Shown piece after piece: positions 1 through 8,196 of a DNA stretch of 25,633 nucleotides; position 1 is the stretch's first letter, and each line of letters opens with the position of its first letter. The position numbers and the translations under genes were made by a program. The notes beneath the pieces were generated by a model. The model was not told the origin of the DNA, searched no databases, and was given only the letters and a program-made list of their open reading frames with translations. This DNA comes from Candidatus Phycorickettsia trachydisci (GTDB lineage Bacteria > Pseudomonadota > Alphaproteobacteria > Rickettsiales > Rickettsiaceae), in assembly GCA_945875085.1 (NCBI GenBank), contig CAMCJU010000001.1, positions 1-25,633 on the forward strand. The letters run 5' to 3'.

Positions 1-1480
1 TAAACCCTAAAATCGCATTAATTAAATTTTGGCGCCTGCGTTTTTTTTCTTGTTGAAAAGTCAAAAAAGTCTTTTGATCTTTAATACCAACCCATCCCCC
101 AGGCTGCTTTAATAAATAATGGCTAGTAAATAAAAATATGACATTAGCAACTATCCCAGGTATAAAGCTATCAAGATCGATATGAGAAAGATAGATTTTC
201 CAGATTGTTACAGTAGAAGCTGCGGCAAACATTCCAATTAACACTGATTTCTCTGAGCTCCTAAAGCCAAAAATGGCCAATAAAAATGCAGGAGTTACGA
301 TTGGAACATACAGACCCCATGCTAACATCATCAGCTCAAGTACGCTTTGAAGTTTGAGCGCAAAGTATATAGCGCATGCACCAGATATTACGGCAAAAAT
401 TCTAGAAACCAGAAGTTCATTATTCGTCCACTTAAATCCTAGGGGCTTGCATAAATCATGAGCAAAGATTACCGACATAGAGCTGATTAGTGAATCAGCT
501 GAGGACATGATCATAGACATAATACCTACCGCAATCATGCCTTTAAAGCCAGAATAAGTATAGTGATTAACGATGTAGCTTATTAAATTATCAGGATCAA
601 GATTTGGATTATCTGATAAAACAAATACCCCCAGGGCTGCAATTACAAGCTGTATTACTAAGCAAATCAAACCGGCTAATTTAAATGCGCGTGCCACTTG
701 AGCTGTACTACTTGCCATAGAGACTCGTTGAAAAATCATTGGACCAAATTCGGGAATTAGAAAAAATGCCATTAATGAAAGCATTTTATATAACTTGATG
801 TTAGTAAAATCAAGCAAATCTCTATAGTCGAATAAAGGGCTGGTTTCGATTGTGCGAATAACTGAGCCGTGATCGCTCAATGCCTCCCATGCTATAGTTG
901 CAACAATAGGAATAATGCAGCCAAAAGTAAAAAACTGGATTATGTCTGTAAAAGTCACTGCCCTTATTCCTCCAAATGCTGAATAAAGGATCACTATCGT
1001 AGCGCTAAGTATTGTTGCGTATGTTCCTGAAGTATTAAAAATTAGCTCTAATATCTTGGAGGAAACTTTAAATTGGACCCCTAGTATTCCTATAGAGCTT
1101 ATTATGCCAGCTACTACGGTCACTAGCCTTGCTTTGCTGCCAAAGAGGTCCCCCATTGCCTCAGCTATGGAAAGCTTGCCCAAAAACTCTCCCATCCTAG
1201 GGGCAAATACATATCCTATAACTAGAAATACAAGGGAATCACCCAGCGCTGGGATTAAAAATGCTATCCCTTGTCTGTAAGTTTCAATTAACGTATATGA
1301 AAAAAAGCCAGCCCCACACCATGTGGCAACAAGTGTTGCAACTATTGTTGCTGTGGAGAAATTTCTATTACCAATAGCATATTCTCTTATATTAGTAACG
1401 CCTCTAGAGTAACTTAAGCCAACTAATAAATTAACTATTAAAAAGCTAGAAAAAATAGCCAAATCCAAATCGAAGTTCAT
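1..1480 (-). CDS. Sodium:solute symporter (SSS/SLC5-like) membrane protein, C-terminus outside window
   Basis: The reading frame is open from an ATG at 1480 to the left window edge, 493 codons without a stop. I translated it directly from the complement. It is strongly hydrophobic with roughly 12-13 membrane segments and reads like the SSS family: an N-terminal helix followed by ATLVATWCGAGFFSYT (residues about 48-63), a YSAFGGIRAVTFTDIIQ segment and an IMSSADSLISSMS segment. These are the places where family members carry their characteristic conserved stretches. Members move small solutes (amino acids, sugars, organic acids) with sodium across the inner membrane; the substrate cannot be told. 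After the last membrane helix the frame enters a basic cytoplasmic tail (QQEKKRRRQN) and continues past the edge. The gene may therefore be longer than a plain transporter, for example a symporter-histidine kinase fusion of the CbrA type. Confidence is high for the family and low for the fusion. Confidence 0.85.
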   Translation of the reverse strand, partial: MNFDLDLAIFSSFLIVNLLVGLSYSRGVTNIREYAIGNRNFSTATIVATLVATWCGAGFFSYTLIETYRQGIAFLIPALGDSLVFLVIGYVFAPRMGEFLGKLSIAEAMGDLFGSKARLVTVVAGIISSIGILGVQFKVSSKILELIFNTSGTYATILSATIVILYSAFGGIRAVTFTDIIQFFTFGCIIPIVATIAWEALSDHGSVIRTIETSPLFDYRDLLDFTNIKLYKMLSLMAFFLIPEFGPMIFQRVSMASSTAQVARAFKLAGLICLVIQLVIAALGVFVLSDNPNLDPDNLISYIVNHYTYSGFKGMIAVGIMSMIMSSADSLISSMSVIFAHDLCKPLGFKWTNNELLVSRIFAVISGACAIYFALKLQSVLELMMLAWGLYVPIVTPAFLLAIFGFRSSEKSVLIGMFAAASTVTIWKIYLSHIDLDSFIPGIVANVIFLFTSHYLLKQPGGWVGIKDQKTFLTFQQEKKRRRQNLINAILGF

Positions 1481-1493
1481 TTTTAAGGTCAAC

Positions 1494-1522
1494 AAAACAA
1501 TATTATTTAATGTAATTGTTTT
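1494..1522. repeat. 8-bp perfect inverted repeat upstream of the symporter gene
   Basis: AAAACAAT (1494-1501) and ATTGTTTT (1515-1522) are exact reverse complements separated by 13 AT-rich bases. The repeat lies 14-42 bases upstream of the symporter start codon, overlapping or just downstream of the likely promoter. It could be an operator or a 5'-leader hairpin, or a chance event in AT-rich DNA. Confidence 0.3.
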
Positions 1523-1549
1523 ATAACATATTTTCTGTAGCCTGCGCAA
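1521..1549 (-). promoter_or_regulatory. Possible sigma70-type promoter of the symporter gene
   Basis: On the minus strand TTGCGC (1549-1544) and TTATAA (1526-1521) are spaced by 17 bases, about 40 bases upstream of the symporter ATG. The matches are moderate (TTGNNN, TANAAN-like). The rest of the 211-base gap 1481-1691 shows no gene, tRNA or clear terminator. Confidence 0.35.
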
Positions 1550-1691
1550 TAATAAAATCTTATAAATTATGGCGTCGACTTTACGTTCAAAACTTTTCTA
1601 CAACCTAAGGTTTACTTTAAGAGAGCTCATAACTAAAGCATTTATTTTCTTCATCTTTTAGTAAAATATTTTTGATTTTCTTAAGCTTTAA

Positions 1692-2447
1692 TTAGCGTTT
1701 TATCGCAAAGGTAACAAACTCTTGATTACCCTTTACTCCTAAGATAGGACTGGGAAGCGTGCCGATTACCTCAAAATTACATTTATTTATTAGCCAGCTA
1801 CCAACACTATCGCAAGCCTCCTTGTGGCTAGCGGCATCTATGACTATACCGCCCAAGGGGATTTTATCCTGCGGCAGTTCAAACTGAGGCTTGATTAAAG
1901 CGATAAGTATGCCGCCCTGCTTTAGTAGCCCAAGACATGCTGGTAGCGCTGTTCTCAGGCCTATAAAACTCAGATCACAAACTATCACATCTAGCGGCTC
2001 AGGTATGAGATCTCTTGACAGGTGCCTGACGTTAGTTTTCTCCAGCAGGGCAATCTTAGGATTACCGCGCAGCTTGCTTGAAAACTCGCCATACGCAACA
2101 TCAACGCAGTAAATAAATTTAGCGCCATACTCCAGTAAAACTTGGGTAAAGCCTCCAGTGCTGCATCCCAGATCGGCGCATATCATTTGACCTACATCGA
2201 TCTTAAAATGCACAATCGCAGCCTTAAGCTTTAAAGCTGAGCGCGCTACGTAATCATGACCTTTAGGGTTTTTAACCTTTATGTCAATTCTGTCTTGTCT
2301 TATGAGCATGCCGGCTTTTTGCAGCTGCCTTGATTGGTCGTGTACTAGGCCTTGCATACACAGACTTTGAGCCTCTTTGATCGAGCAGCTCAGCCCTAGA
2401 TCTACCAAATACTGATCTAAGCGAATTTTTACAGGAAATTTTGACAT
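1692..2447 (-). CDS. tlyA: TlyA-family 2'-O-methyltransferase (hemolysin-like, S4 domain)
   Basis: This 251-residue protein has an N-terminal S4 RNA-binding domain (RLDQYLVDLGL at about 9-19) joined to an FtsJ-like Rossmann methyltransferase domain. The SAM-binding loop is DLGCSTGGFTQVLL (about 93-106). Further landmarks are VDVAYGEF, VCDLSFIGL and LIKPQFE, in the order found in TlyA proteins. TlyA methylates ribosomal RNA (2'-O-methylcytidine in 16S and/or 23S rRNA); the hemolysin label of the family is historical. The start codon lies one base after the mnmE stop on the same strand, so the two genes are almost certainly cotranscribed and translationally coupled. Length is normal for the family. 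Confidence 0.92.
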   Translation of the reverse strand: MSKFPVKIRLDQYLVDLGLSCSIKEAQSLCMQGLVHDQSRQLQKAGMLIRQDRIDIKVKNPKGHDYVARSALKLKAAIVHFKIDVGQMICADLGCSTGGFTQVLLEYGAKFIYCVDVAYGEFSSKLRGNPKIALLEKTNVRHLSRDLIPEPLDVIVCDLSFIGLRTALPACLGLLKQGGILIALIKPQFELPQDKIPLGGIVIDAASHKEACDSVGSWLINKCNFEVIGTLPSPILGVKGNQEFVTFAIKR

Positions 2448-2448
2448 T

Positions 2449-3768
2449 TTATTTGCCGATACAAAAAGAGCTAAAGATTTCGCCTAAAATTTCATCAACG
2501 CTAATTTTACCGGTTATGAAACTAAGATGCCTAACTGCCTGACGTATATCTTCAACGCTAAGTACTAAGTCTTTTGATAGGTTGAAGTTTTCCAGATTTT
2601 GCAAAGCAAGTTCAATATTTTGTCTATATCTGGCCCTAGTGATGCTAGGATTTTCGCCTTTGCCTGCAACAGAAGCAGCAGTCAGCTTTATTTTTTGCAT
2701 TAAGCCTTGAAGGTTAAAAGAGGTTTTTAACGAGATATAAATAGAATTATCTTTAGGTATATGATCTAGCAAATCAGTTTTGTTGACAACGATAATGGTT
2801 TGATCATCTAAGATCTGCTTAATATCAGAATCAAGCTTGTTGATATCGACTTCAGGGCTAAGCAACAAGATTTTGATATCTGCCTGGCCAGCTTTTTCGA
2901 TTGCTCTTTTGATTCCTTCTTGCTCTATCAAGTCTTTTGTTGCTTGCCTGATACCTGCTGTATCAACTATGCATATAGGGTAGCCTTCAAGGTCAATAAA
3001 AGTTTCAATCGCATCTCTAGTGGTTCCTGCAATCTCAGAGACTATTGCAACATCTCTGGCGGCTAAATAATTCATCAGGCTAGACTTGCCTACATTTGGA
3101 GGTCCAAAAATTGCTAAATTTATGCCATTTCTTAGTTTTTCACCTCTTTTATTGTCATTTAAATGATTACGCAGTTCTGATTTTAATCGCTCTAACTCGA
3201 TGTCTATTTCGCCTAAGAGACTAAGGGGAATTTCCTCATCGGGAAAGTCAATAAATGCCTCTAGATAGGCCATGATTTTAAGCAGCCCAGCGCGCCAATT
3301 TTCATATATCGCCCCAAGCCTTCCGCTCATTTGACCGATTGCTTGGCTATGTTGCATTGCGGTTTCCGCATCGATTAAATCAGCAATTCCTTCTGCGCTA
3401 GTCAGATCGATTTTGCCATTTAAAAAAGCTCTTTTACTGAACTCTCCAGGATCGGCTAAGCGCAAAAACTCAATCTTACTCAAAGCTTCTGTAATAATTT
3501 TAGAAATAGCAATGCTGCCATGGAGGTATAGCTCGACTACCTCTTCGCCAGTAAAGCTATTTTGTTGCTGAAAATAAATGACAATGCCTTGATCGATTAT
3601 TTTGTCACTCAAAGGATAAAAAATTTTAGTATAATAAGCTTTTCTAGGTTCAAATGAATCTTTTTTTGTTAGCATTTTTAAAAGCTCCAAAGCCTTATTG
3701 CCAGATATTCGATATACTGTAATACCGGATTTGCCATAAGCCGAACTTTGAGCAAAAATGGTAGTCAT
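2449..3768 (-). CDS. mnmE: tRNA modification GTPase MnmE (TrmE)
   Basis: This 439-residue protein carries the full MnmE layout. The N-terminal folate-binding domain contains the motif ADPGEFSKRAFLNGKIDL (about 105-122). A helical domain is interrupted by the G domain, with G1 GPPNVGKSS (222-230), G2 TTRD (249-252), G3 DTAG (269-272) and G4 NKTD (329-332). The protein ends in CIGK with the family's conserved C-terminal cysteine. With MnmG it installs the (carboxymethyl)aminomethyl group on wobble U34 of certain tRNAs in the cytoplasm. A Shine-Dalgarno-like AAGGA lies 5 bases upstream of the ATG. The gene is the first of the mnmE-tlyA pair and is divergent from mreB. It shows no missing motif and the length is typical. 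Confidence 0.96.
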   Translation of the reverse strand: MTTIFAQSSAYGKSGITVYRISGNKALELLKMLTKKDSFEPRKAYYTKIFYPLSDKIIDQGIVIYFQQQNSFTGEEVVELYLHGSIAISKIITEALSKIEFLRLADPGEFSKRAFLNGKIDLTSAEGIADLIDAETAMQHSQAIGQMSGRLGAIYENWRAGLLKIMAYLEAFIDFPDEEIPLSLLGEIDIELERLKSELRNHLNDNKRGEKLRNGINLAIFGPPNVGKSSLMNYLAARDVAIVSEIAGTTRDAIETFIDLEGYPICIVDTAGIRQATKDLIEQEGIKRAIEKAGQADIKILLLSPEVDINKLDSDIKQILDDQTIIVVNKTDLLDHIPKDNSIYISLKTSFNLQGLMQKIKLTAASVAGKGENPSITRARYRQNIELALQNLENFNLSKDLVLSVEDIRQAVRHLSFITGKISVDEILGEIFSSFCIGK

Positions 3769-3852
3769 TTTAGTCCTTATGAAAAATTATAATAGTTACC
3801 TTGTCTAATTTTTAGTATAATTTAACGTGTAAAAATACTATATATAAAATCC
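3769..3852. promoter_or_regulatory. Divergent promoter region between mnmE and mreB
   Basis: This 84-base AT-rich spacer serves two divergent genes. A perfect -10 hexamer TATAAT occurs at 3816-3821 on the plus strand (37 bases before the mreB ATG). A second ATTATAAT at 3786-3793 reads TATAAT on both strands and could serve mnmE. No convincing -35 box is seen for either, so the exact start sites are uncertain. mreB has no recognisable Shine-Dalgarno sequence before its ATG. Confidence 0.45.
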
Positions 3853-4896
3853 ATGTTTTCAAAAATAATTGAGCTGTTTTCCTCAGATATGGGAATTGAC
3901 CTTGGCACTGCAAATACTTTAGTTTATGTAAAAAATAAAGGCATAGTTCTAAACGAGCCTTCAGTGGTTGCCTTGATAAAGGATGCAAATGGCTATAAAC
4001 CCTACGCCTTTGGCCATGAAGCAAAAATGATGCTAGGCAGGACTCCTGCAGATATTGATGCCAAAAGACCTATGAAAGATGGGGTAATTGCTGATTTTAA
4101 AGGCGCAGAAGAAATGATTAAGCACTTTATAAGATCGGTGCATAAGAGGCGCAGCTTTGTTGGGCCGATGATTGTAATATGCGTGCCTTCCGGATCAACG
4201 CCAGTAGAGCGCAGGGCTATTCAAGAAGCGGCAGAAAGCGCAGGAGCTAGGGAGGTCTTCTTGATTGAAGAGCCAATGGCCGCAGCAATTGGCGCTGGCC
4301 TTCCAGTGACTGAGCCGACAGGATCAATGATAGTTGATATAGGTGGAGGCACTACTGAAGTAGCTGTGCTATCATTAGGAGGTATTGTTCATGCTCGTTC
4401 TGTGCGAATTGGCGGAGATAAGTTCGATGAGGCGATCATCTCATATATAAGGCGTAATTATAATTTGTTAATCGGTGAGGCGACTGCCGAGAGGGTCAAA
4501 AAAGAAATTGGTTCTGCGTATGTATTTTCTGATAAAGAGCATTATAAAACCGTTGAAATCAAGGGCAGAGATCTTGTCAATGGCATTCCTTTAGAAATTA
4601 AGTTGGACGAGAAAAGTATTGCTGAGAGCCTTACTGAGCCTATCAATCAGATAATTGAAACAGTTCGTACTGTTCTTGAGGTTGTCCCGCCAGAACTTTC
4701 ATCAGACATCGCAGATAAAGGAATTATGATAACTGGGGGAGGGGGTTTGTTGACTAATATCGATCAGGTGGTCAAGGATGCAACCAAGCTCCCGGTTTAT
4801 ATCGCAGATCAGCCTTTGTTTTGCGTTGTAAGGGGCATTGGCAAGGTGTTGGATAATTTTGCTAAATTTAGGTACGTGTTATTTAAACAAGATTAA
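3853..4896 (+). CDS. mreB: Rod-shape-determining actin homologue MreB
   Basis: This 347-residue protein of the actin/Hsp70 ATPase fold has typical MreB features. It starts with a short amphipathic membrane-binding stretch (MFSKIIELFSS). The phosphate-1 loop is GIDLGTANTLVYVK (14-27), followed by LNEPSVVA, KRPMKDGVIADF and the VCVPSG-like segment ICVPSGSTPVERRA. The phosphate-2 motif is VDIGGGTTEVAVLSLGG (161-177), with a GGGG adenosine loop near the C-terminus. MreB filaments under the inner membrane organise lateral peptidoglycan synthesis. It is first in a five-gene run, with mreC starting three bases after its stop. Length equals that of well-known homologues. Confidence 0.97.
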   Translation: MFSKIIELFSSDMGIDLGTANTLVYVKNKGIVLNEPSVVALIKDANGYKPYAFGHEAKMMLGRTPADIDAKRPMKDGVIADFKGAEEMIKHFIRSVHKRRSFVGPMIVICVPSGSTPVERRAIQEAAESAGAREVFLIEEPMAAAIGAGLPVTEPTGSMIVDIGGGTTEVAVLSLGGIVHARSVRIGGDKFDEAIISYIRRNYNLLIGEATAERVKKEIGSAYVFSDKEHYKTVEIKGRDLVNGIPLEIKLDEKSIAESLTEPINQIIETVRTVLEVVPPELSSDIADKGIMITGGGGLLTNIDQVVKDATKLPVYIADQPLFCVVRGIGKVLDNFAKFRYVLFKQD

Positions 4897-4899
4897 TTT

Positions 4900-5757
4900 A
4901 TGGCTTTATTTGATAATAGAATAAAAACTAGTCAAAGTGCTAGGTTGTATCAAAGAGCAATTAGTTTGCTGCAGAAAAACACGCTCCTTGGCTTGGTGGT
5001 TTTCTGGCTTATTGTTATAAAAACTCTAAACCCCAATACTTATAATAATGACTTGTTGCTGCAAGTCTCTGGTGGACTTTATAGTGTAACAAATAAAATA
5101 GCATTCTACTTGGATGGTGGCTTTAAAAGCATGGCGAAATATTTTGCATCAGCGCAAGCATTAGATAACGAAAACAAACTCTTGCGCCAAGAGATATCGC
5201 TTTTAAATGATAAATTAGTGGATTTTGAGTTGATACAGAAGTATGATTTAGAATTAAAGAGATTGCTGAATTTTGTATCTTTGCCAGAAGTTAATTATGT
5301 GTCGGCTAGACTGCTCTCGATAGTAAATTCTGCTCAAGGACCATATGGACTGATTAGTTGCGGTAAAGATAGCGGTATTGCTGTTGGAGATATGGTTGTT
5401 GCTGATAAGGGATTAATAGGAAAAATAGCCCAAGTAAGTGGTTCATTTGCTAAGGTCTTGTTAGTTACTAATTCCAAGTTTCGCACGCCAATAATAACAT
5501 CTTCAGGGCAAAAAGCTATTTTGGTAGGTGATCAATCGCAGCCATATATATTGTACTTAAAAAACATGGCAGAAGTAAAGATACAGGACTTAATTGTCAC
5601 CTTAGGTGATAAGGATAGCTTGCTTGTAGATATTCCCGTTGGAAAAGTTAGTAACATAGAAGATAAAGTTTATCTCAAGTTCATTAGCGATATAGATAAT
5701 GTTAATTTTGTTAGTGTATTAAAAATGAAAAAAGATGAGTCATATGATTCAAATTGA
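4900..5757 (+). CDS. mreC: Rod-shape-determining protein MreC
   Basis: This 285-residue bitopic membrane protein has one transmembrane segment (about 28-45), then a coiled-coil stretch with ALDNENKLLRQEISLLNDKL (about 87-106). A beta-rich periplasmic domain follows, containing the MreC-typical VSARLLSIVNSAQGPYGLIS, GDMVVADKGLIGKIAQVSG and VLLVTNSKFRTPI. MreC links MreB to the elongation machinery in the periplasm. It starts three bases after mreB and overlaps the next gene by 23 bases, showing tight operon packing. mreD, the usual third member, does not follow. No Shine-Dalgarno is evident, so translational coupling with mreB is likely. Confidence 0.93.
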   Translation: MALFDNRIKTSQSARLYQRAISLLQKNTLLGLVVFWLIVIKTLNPNTYNNDLLLQVSGGLYSVTNKIAFYLDGGFKSMAKYFASAQALDNENKLLRQEISLLNDKLVDFELIQKYDLELKRLLNFVSLPEVNYVSARLLSIVNSAQGPYGLISCGKDSGIAVGDMVVADKGLIGKIAQVSGSFAKVLLVTNSKFRTPIITSSGQKAILVGDQSQPYILYLKNMAEVKIQDLIVTLGDKDSLLVDIPVGKVSNIEDKVYLKFISDIDNVNFVSVLKMKKDESYDSN

Positions 5758-7672
5758 ATATTTAAACGAAGCTGATTTAGACGGTTTTAAGATAGATCTG
5801 TCCAAACCTGACAAAGGTAGTAATGAATTTTTGCAATACTATAGTGTTATAAATAGCCATACGCAGCAGCGTTATACTATTGTAGCCTTTGTAAACGAGA
5901 TTCCATCTAATGCTAAATGGATCAGGGTGCTTAACAAAGAGCGTCCTTTAGAAACTATTGCGCCAGAAAAATTTGGCTTAGTAACCTTTGAAGAATATGA
6001 TGTTACCTTACCTATTGCTATTTTTAAGCCGCTTGATTATAGCACTAATTTGCAGGCTTATGTCAAGCAAAATGGCCCCTTGTCATTAGAGCTTATTACT
6101 CAAAAATTACTCCCTAGCCTCATCAAGCTTTTAAATATTGCAAATCGCTACAATCTAGCATATGGAAATATAGCTCCTGAAAATATCCTGATTACCAATA
6201 GCGGTAATTTTGTCTTGCGGGAATGTTTTGCTGGGATAAATTTTCAAGTCAAGCAACGATGTTTCATCGCGCCAGAACTAATTGATTGCCCAGAATTTGC
6301 CTCCGCAAGAAGTAGTGCTAATGATTTATATGCCCTTGGCGTTACGCTTTATTATGCAGCAACAGGCGATTGTTTTTGGGATGCTCAGGATGTGGGTAAA
6401 TATAATGCCTTGCGTCTGCAAAATGGCACCTTGCCTTTATTAAAGCAGTTAAAAAAATTACCGCCATTTTTAGCTCAAGTTATAATTGGATTGGTAAGTA
6501 ATGTTAGTAGTCGATTTGATTTGGAGGCGTTCCTAGCGAAGTTAGATCAAAAAAATAATGATCGATGTGGCAATCTCCATAATATGGCAGAGCAAGAAAT
6601 TAAAATTTATTTTAATAATAAAAAGTGCTTAAATTTTCAATTTTTAGCTCATGAGCTATTTTCTCATTGGCAAGAAGCTTTGCGCTTTGTACAAGAAGAC
6701 AATACTCTAAAATATCTTTTGGAGAAAAAGAATCATCCGGGCCTTGAGGGTAGCAATTTACCTCATCTTAATTCGCAATCTAAATTAAAGACCTTGCTGC
6801 AGATTATAGACCCCTATGCCCCTATTAGAAGCGATGGCTTTGCCATTGGTTTGTGGGCGGTTCCAGATGCCTTAACTTGCGCTTATATTTCTAAAGACGA
6901 GGAGTTTTTAGCAAAAATTATAGGGGTTGTTGCTGATTGGTTAAATTTGACAAAATATCTTGCGATGGATCTTGGTGGTGATATGAGCATTGCTCTTAAA
7001 AATGCCTCCTCTATCTATGACTCAAAAGATGCATTCTTTGGAATTGAGCGCCTCTTGTATATGACTAACAAATACTTGCACTGTCTTAGTGAGGTAATTT
7101 TTGCCCAGCGGGCGTTAACTCTTGAGGGCTGCTTAACTCTTTTGGAGGAAAAAATTCAGCAAGATAAGTTTGAGTTAGACAATCATTTAATTGCATTTAT
7201 GGCCGACAGGCTAGGTCTGTCAAATGTTATGATGCAAAGCCAAAGGTATAGCGATATTGCGCAGGCTCCAAGTTTGAAGTTTATATATTTGCTAGCTTTA
7301 GCACAAAAGACTTTGCCTAATATAAAGATTGTTAATTTATGTAAATATTTTGTTTCTGATGTTATAGAAAGATTAGATAACAGTTTATATAACTTAGATA
7401 CTAAAAGCAAACTCAGCAAGAGCTTAATACGATATGCTGAAAATAGTCAGGCTGGTAAAATATTTGAAACTGCAATAAATCAAAAGTTGCATGACCAAGA
7501 TGATGCTGGATTTACAATAGCTTGTCAGAAAATACAATATTTAAATCGACAAATTTTAAAATTGGAAAATCAGTCTATGGAAGCTGAAAATTTATTATTT
7601 GATGCTCAAAAGGTGACAGTAGTATTTTCCTACTTAATCTGCTTAATTATCAGTTTGGTTATAATAATATGA
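5735..7672 (+). CDS. Protein-kinase-like protein lacking catalytic residues (pseudokinase) with C-terminal membrane anchor
   Basis: This is a 645-residue protein; a start at 5744 (Met4) is equally possible. Residues about 90-270 follow the C-lobe of a Hanks-type Ser/Thr kinase: a catalytic-loop relic YGNIAPENIL (143-152), IAPEL at 178-182 in the APE position, and SANDLYALGVTLYYAATG (194-211) matching subdomain IX. The HRD triad is replaced by YGN, the DFG position reads roughly REC/ECF, and no convincing VAIK lysine or glycine loop is visible, so ATP-dependent phosphotransfer is unlikely. Residues 280-620 are helical and unrecognised. The end (about 628-645) is a single hydrophobic helix, so the protein is probably tail-anchored in the inner membrane facing the cytoplasm. 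The gene overlaps mreC and the next gene (ATGA), implying a shared function or assembly. Confidence is good for a kinase-like fold, weaker for its role. Confidence 0.72.
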   Translation: MSHMIQIEYLNEADLDGFKIDLSKPDKGSNEFLQYYSVINSHTQQRYTIVAFVNEIPSNAKWIRVLNKERPLETIAPEKFGLVTFEEYDVTLPIAIFKPLDYSTNLQAYVKQNGPLSLELITQKLLPSLIKLLNIANRYNLAYGNIAPENILITNSGNFVLRECFAGINFQVKQRCFIAPELIDCPEFASARSSANDLYALGVTLYYAATGDCFWDAQDVGKYNALRLQNGTLPLLKQLKKLPPFLAQVIIGLVSNVSSRFDLEAFLAKLDQKNNDRCGNLHNMAEQEIKIYFNNKKCLNFQFLAHELFSHWQEALRFVQEDNTLKYLLEKKNHPGLEGSNLPHLNSQSKLKTLLQIIDPYAPIRSDGFAIGLWAVPDALTCAYISKDEEFLAKIIGVVADWLNLTKYLAMDLGGDMSIALKNASSIYDSKDAFFGIERLLYMTNKYLHCLSEVIFAQRALTLEGCLTLLEEKIQQDKFELDNHLIAFMADRLGLSNVMMQSQRYSDIAQAPSLKFIYLLALAQKTLPNIKIVNLCKYFVSDVIERLDNSLYNLDTKSKLSKSLIRYAENSQAGKIFETAINQKLHDQDDAGFTIACQKIQYLNRQILKLENQSMEAENLLFDAQKVTVVFSYLICLIISLVIII

Positions 7673-8196
7673 ATTTAATTTTTCAATATCTATTTCCTAG
7701 TAATTCGCAAGCCAAAAGACAGATGGGTTTAATTAGTATTTTAATCCAGATATTACTGTCTATTTTGTTGTTGCTGTTTATGAGTTTGTCGACTTCTGCG
7801 TTTATATTTTTTAGTATGGCAATTATACCAACTATAATTTTCATGTTTTTAGATAGTAGAAAATCCTATAAATTTGAATTTGCTACCGTTAGCGCTTTTA
7901 ATTTATTGGGAATTTTGCCTTACTTAATAACAATGATTGCTAATTGGCGCGGTTTGGAAACTTACGCTGTTGTTTTTTTGCTAGAGCCTAAGACATGGCT
8001 TATCATATATGGCTCAAGCTTGATGGGGAAGTTGATTTATGTATTATTGCCTAAAGTAATTTCTGGCTATCAGGTGCGAAAATTTCATGAGCAAAAAATG
8101 AAATTGATCTTTGAGAAAAATGCACTCAGGAAGCTTTGGGGTATAGGGGCCTCAGATTTAAGCGCTAAAGAAACGCTAAATAAAAATGATACATAA
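7669..8196 (+). CDS. Conserved-type small multi-spanning membrane protein, unknown function
   Basis: This 175-residue protein has about four hydrophobic segments (roughly 20-40, 43-62, 74-93 and 108-128) followed by a charged cytoplasmic tail. I do not recognise a named domain. The segments FEFATVSAFNLLGILPYL (69-86) and EPKTWLIIYGSSLMG (106-120), and the ending LRKLWG, recall uncharacterised alphaproteobacterial membrane proteins, but this is memory and not a search result. The start codon overlaps the pseudokinase stop (ATGA) and the 3' end overlaps the next gene by 11 bases. It is thus translationally coupled on both sides and probably works with the pseudokinase at the membrane. Confidence 0.7.
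   Translation: MNLIFQYLFPSNSQAKRQMGLISILIQILLSILLLLFMSLSTSAFIFFSMAIIPTIIFMFLDSRKSYKFEFATVSAFNLLGILPYLITMIANWRGLETYAVVFLLEPKTWLIIYGSSLMGKLIYVLLPKVISGYQVRKFHEQKMKLIFEKNALRKLWGIGASDLSAKETLNKNDT

Noticed and set aside
1569..1661. 30-codon frame in the gap between the symporter gene and tlyA
   Set aside because: It is very short, has no ribosome-binding site or recognisable peptide, and is expected by chance in AT-rich DNA.
3812..4024. 70-codon minus-strand frame over the mreB start
   Set aside because: It is a shadow of mreB and the promoter region; it has Cys/His/Leu-rich nonsense composition and mreB is certain.
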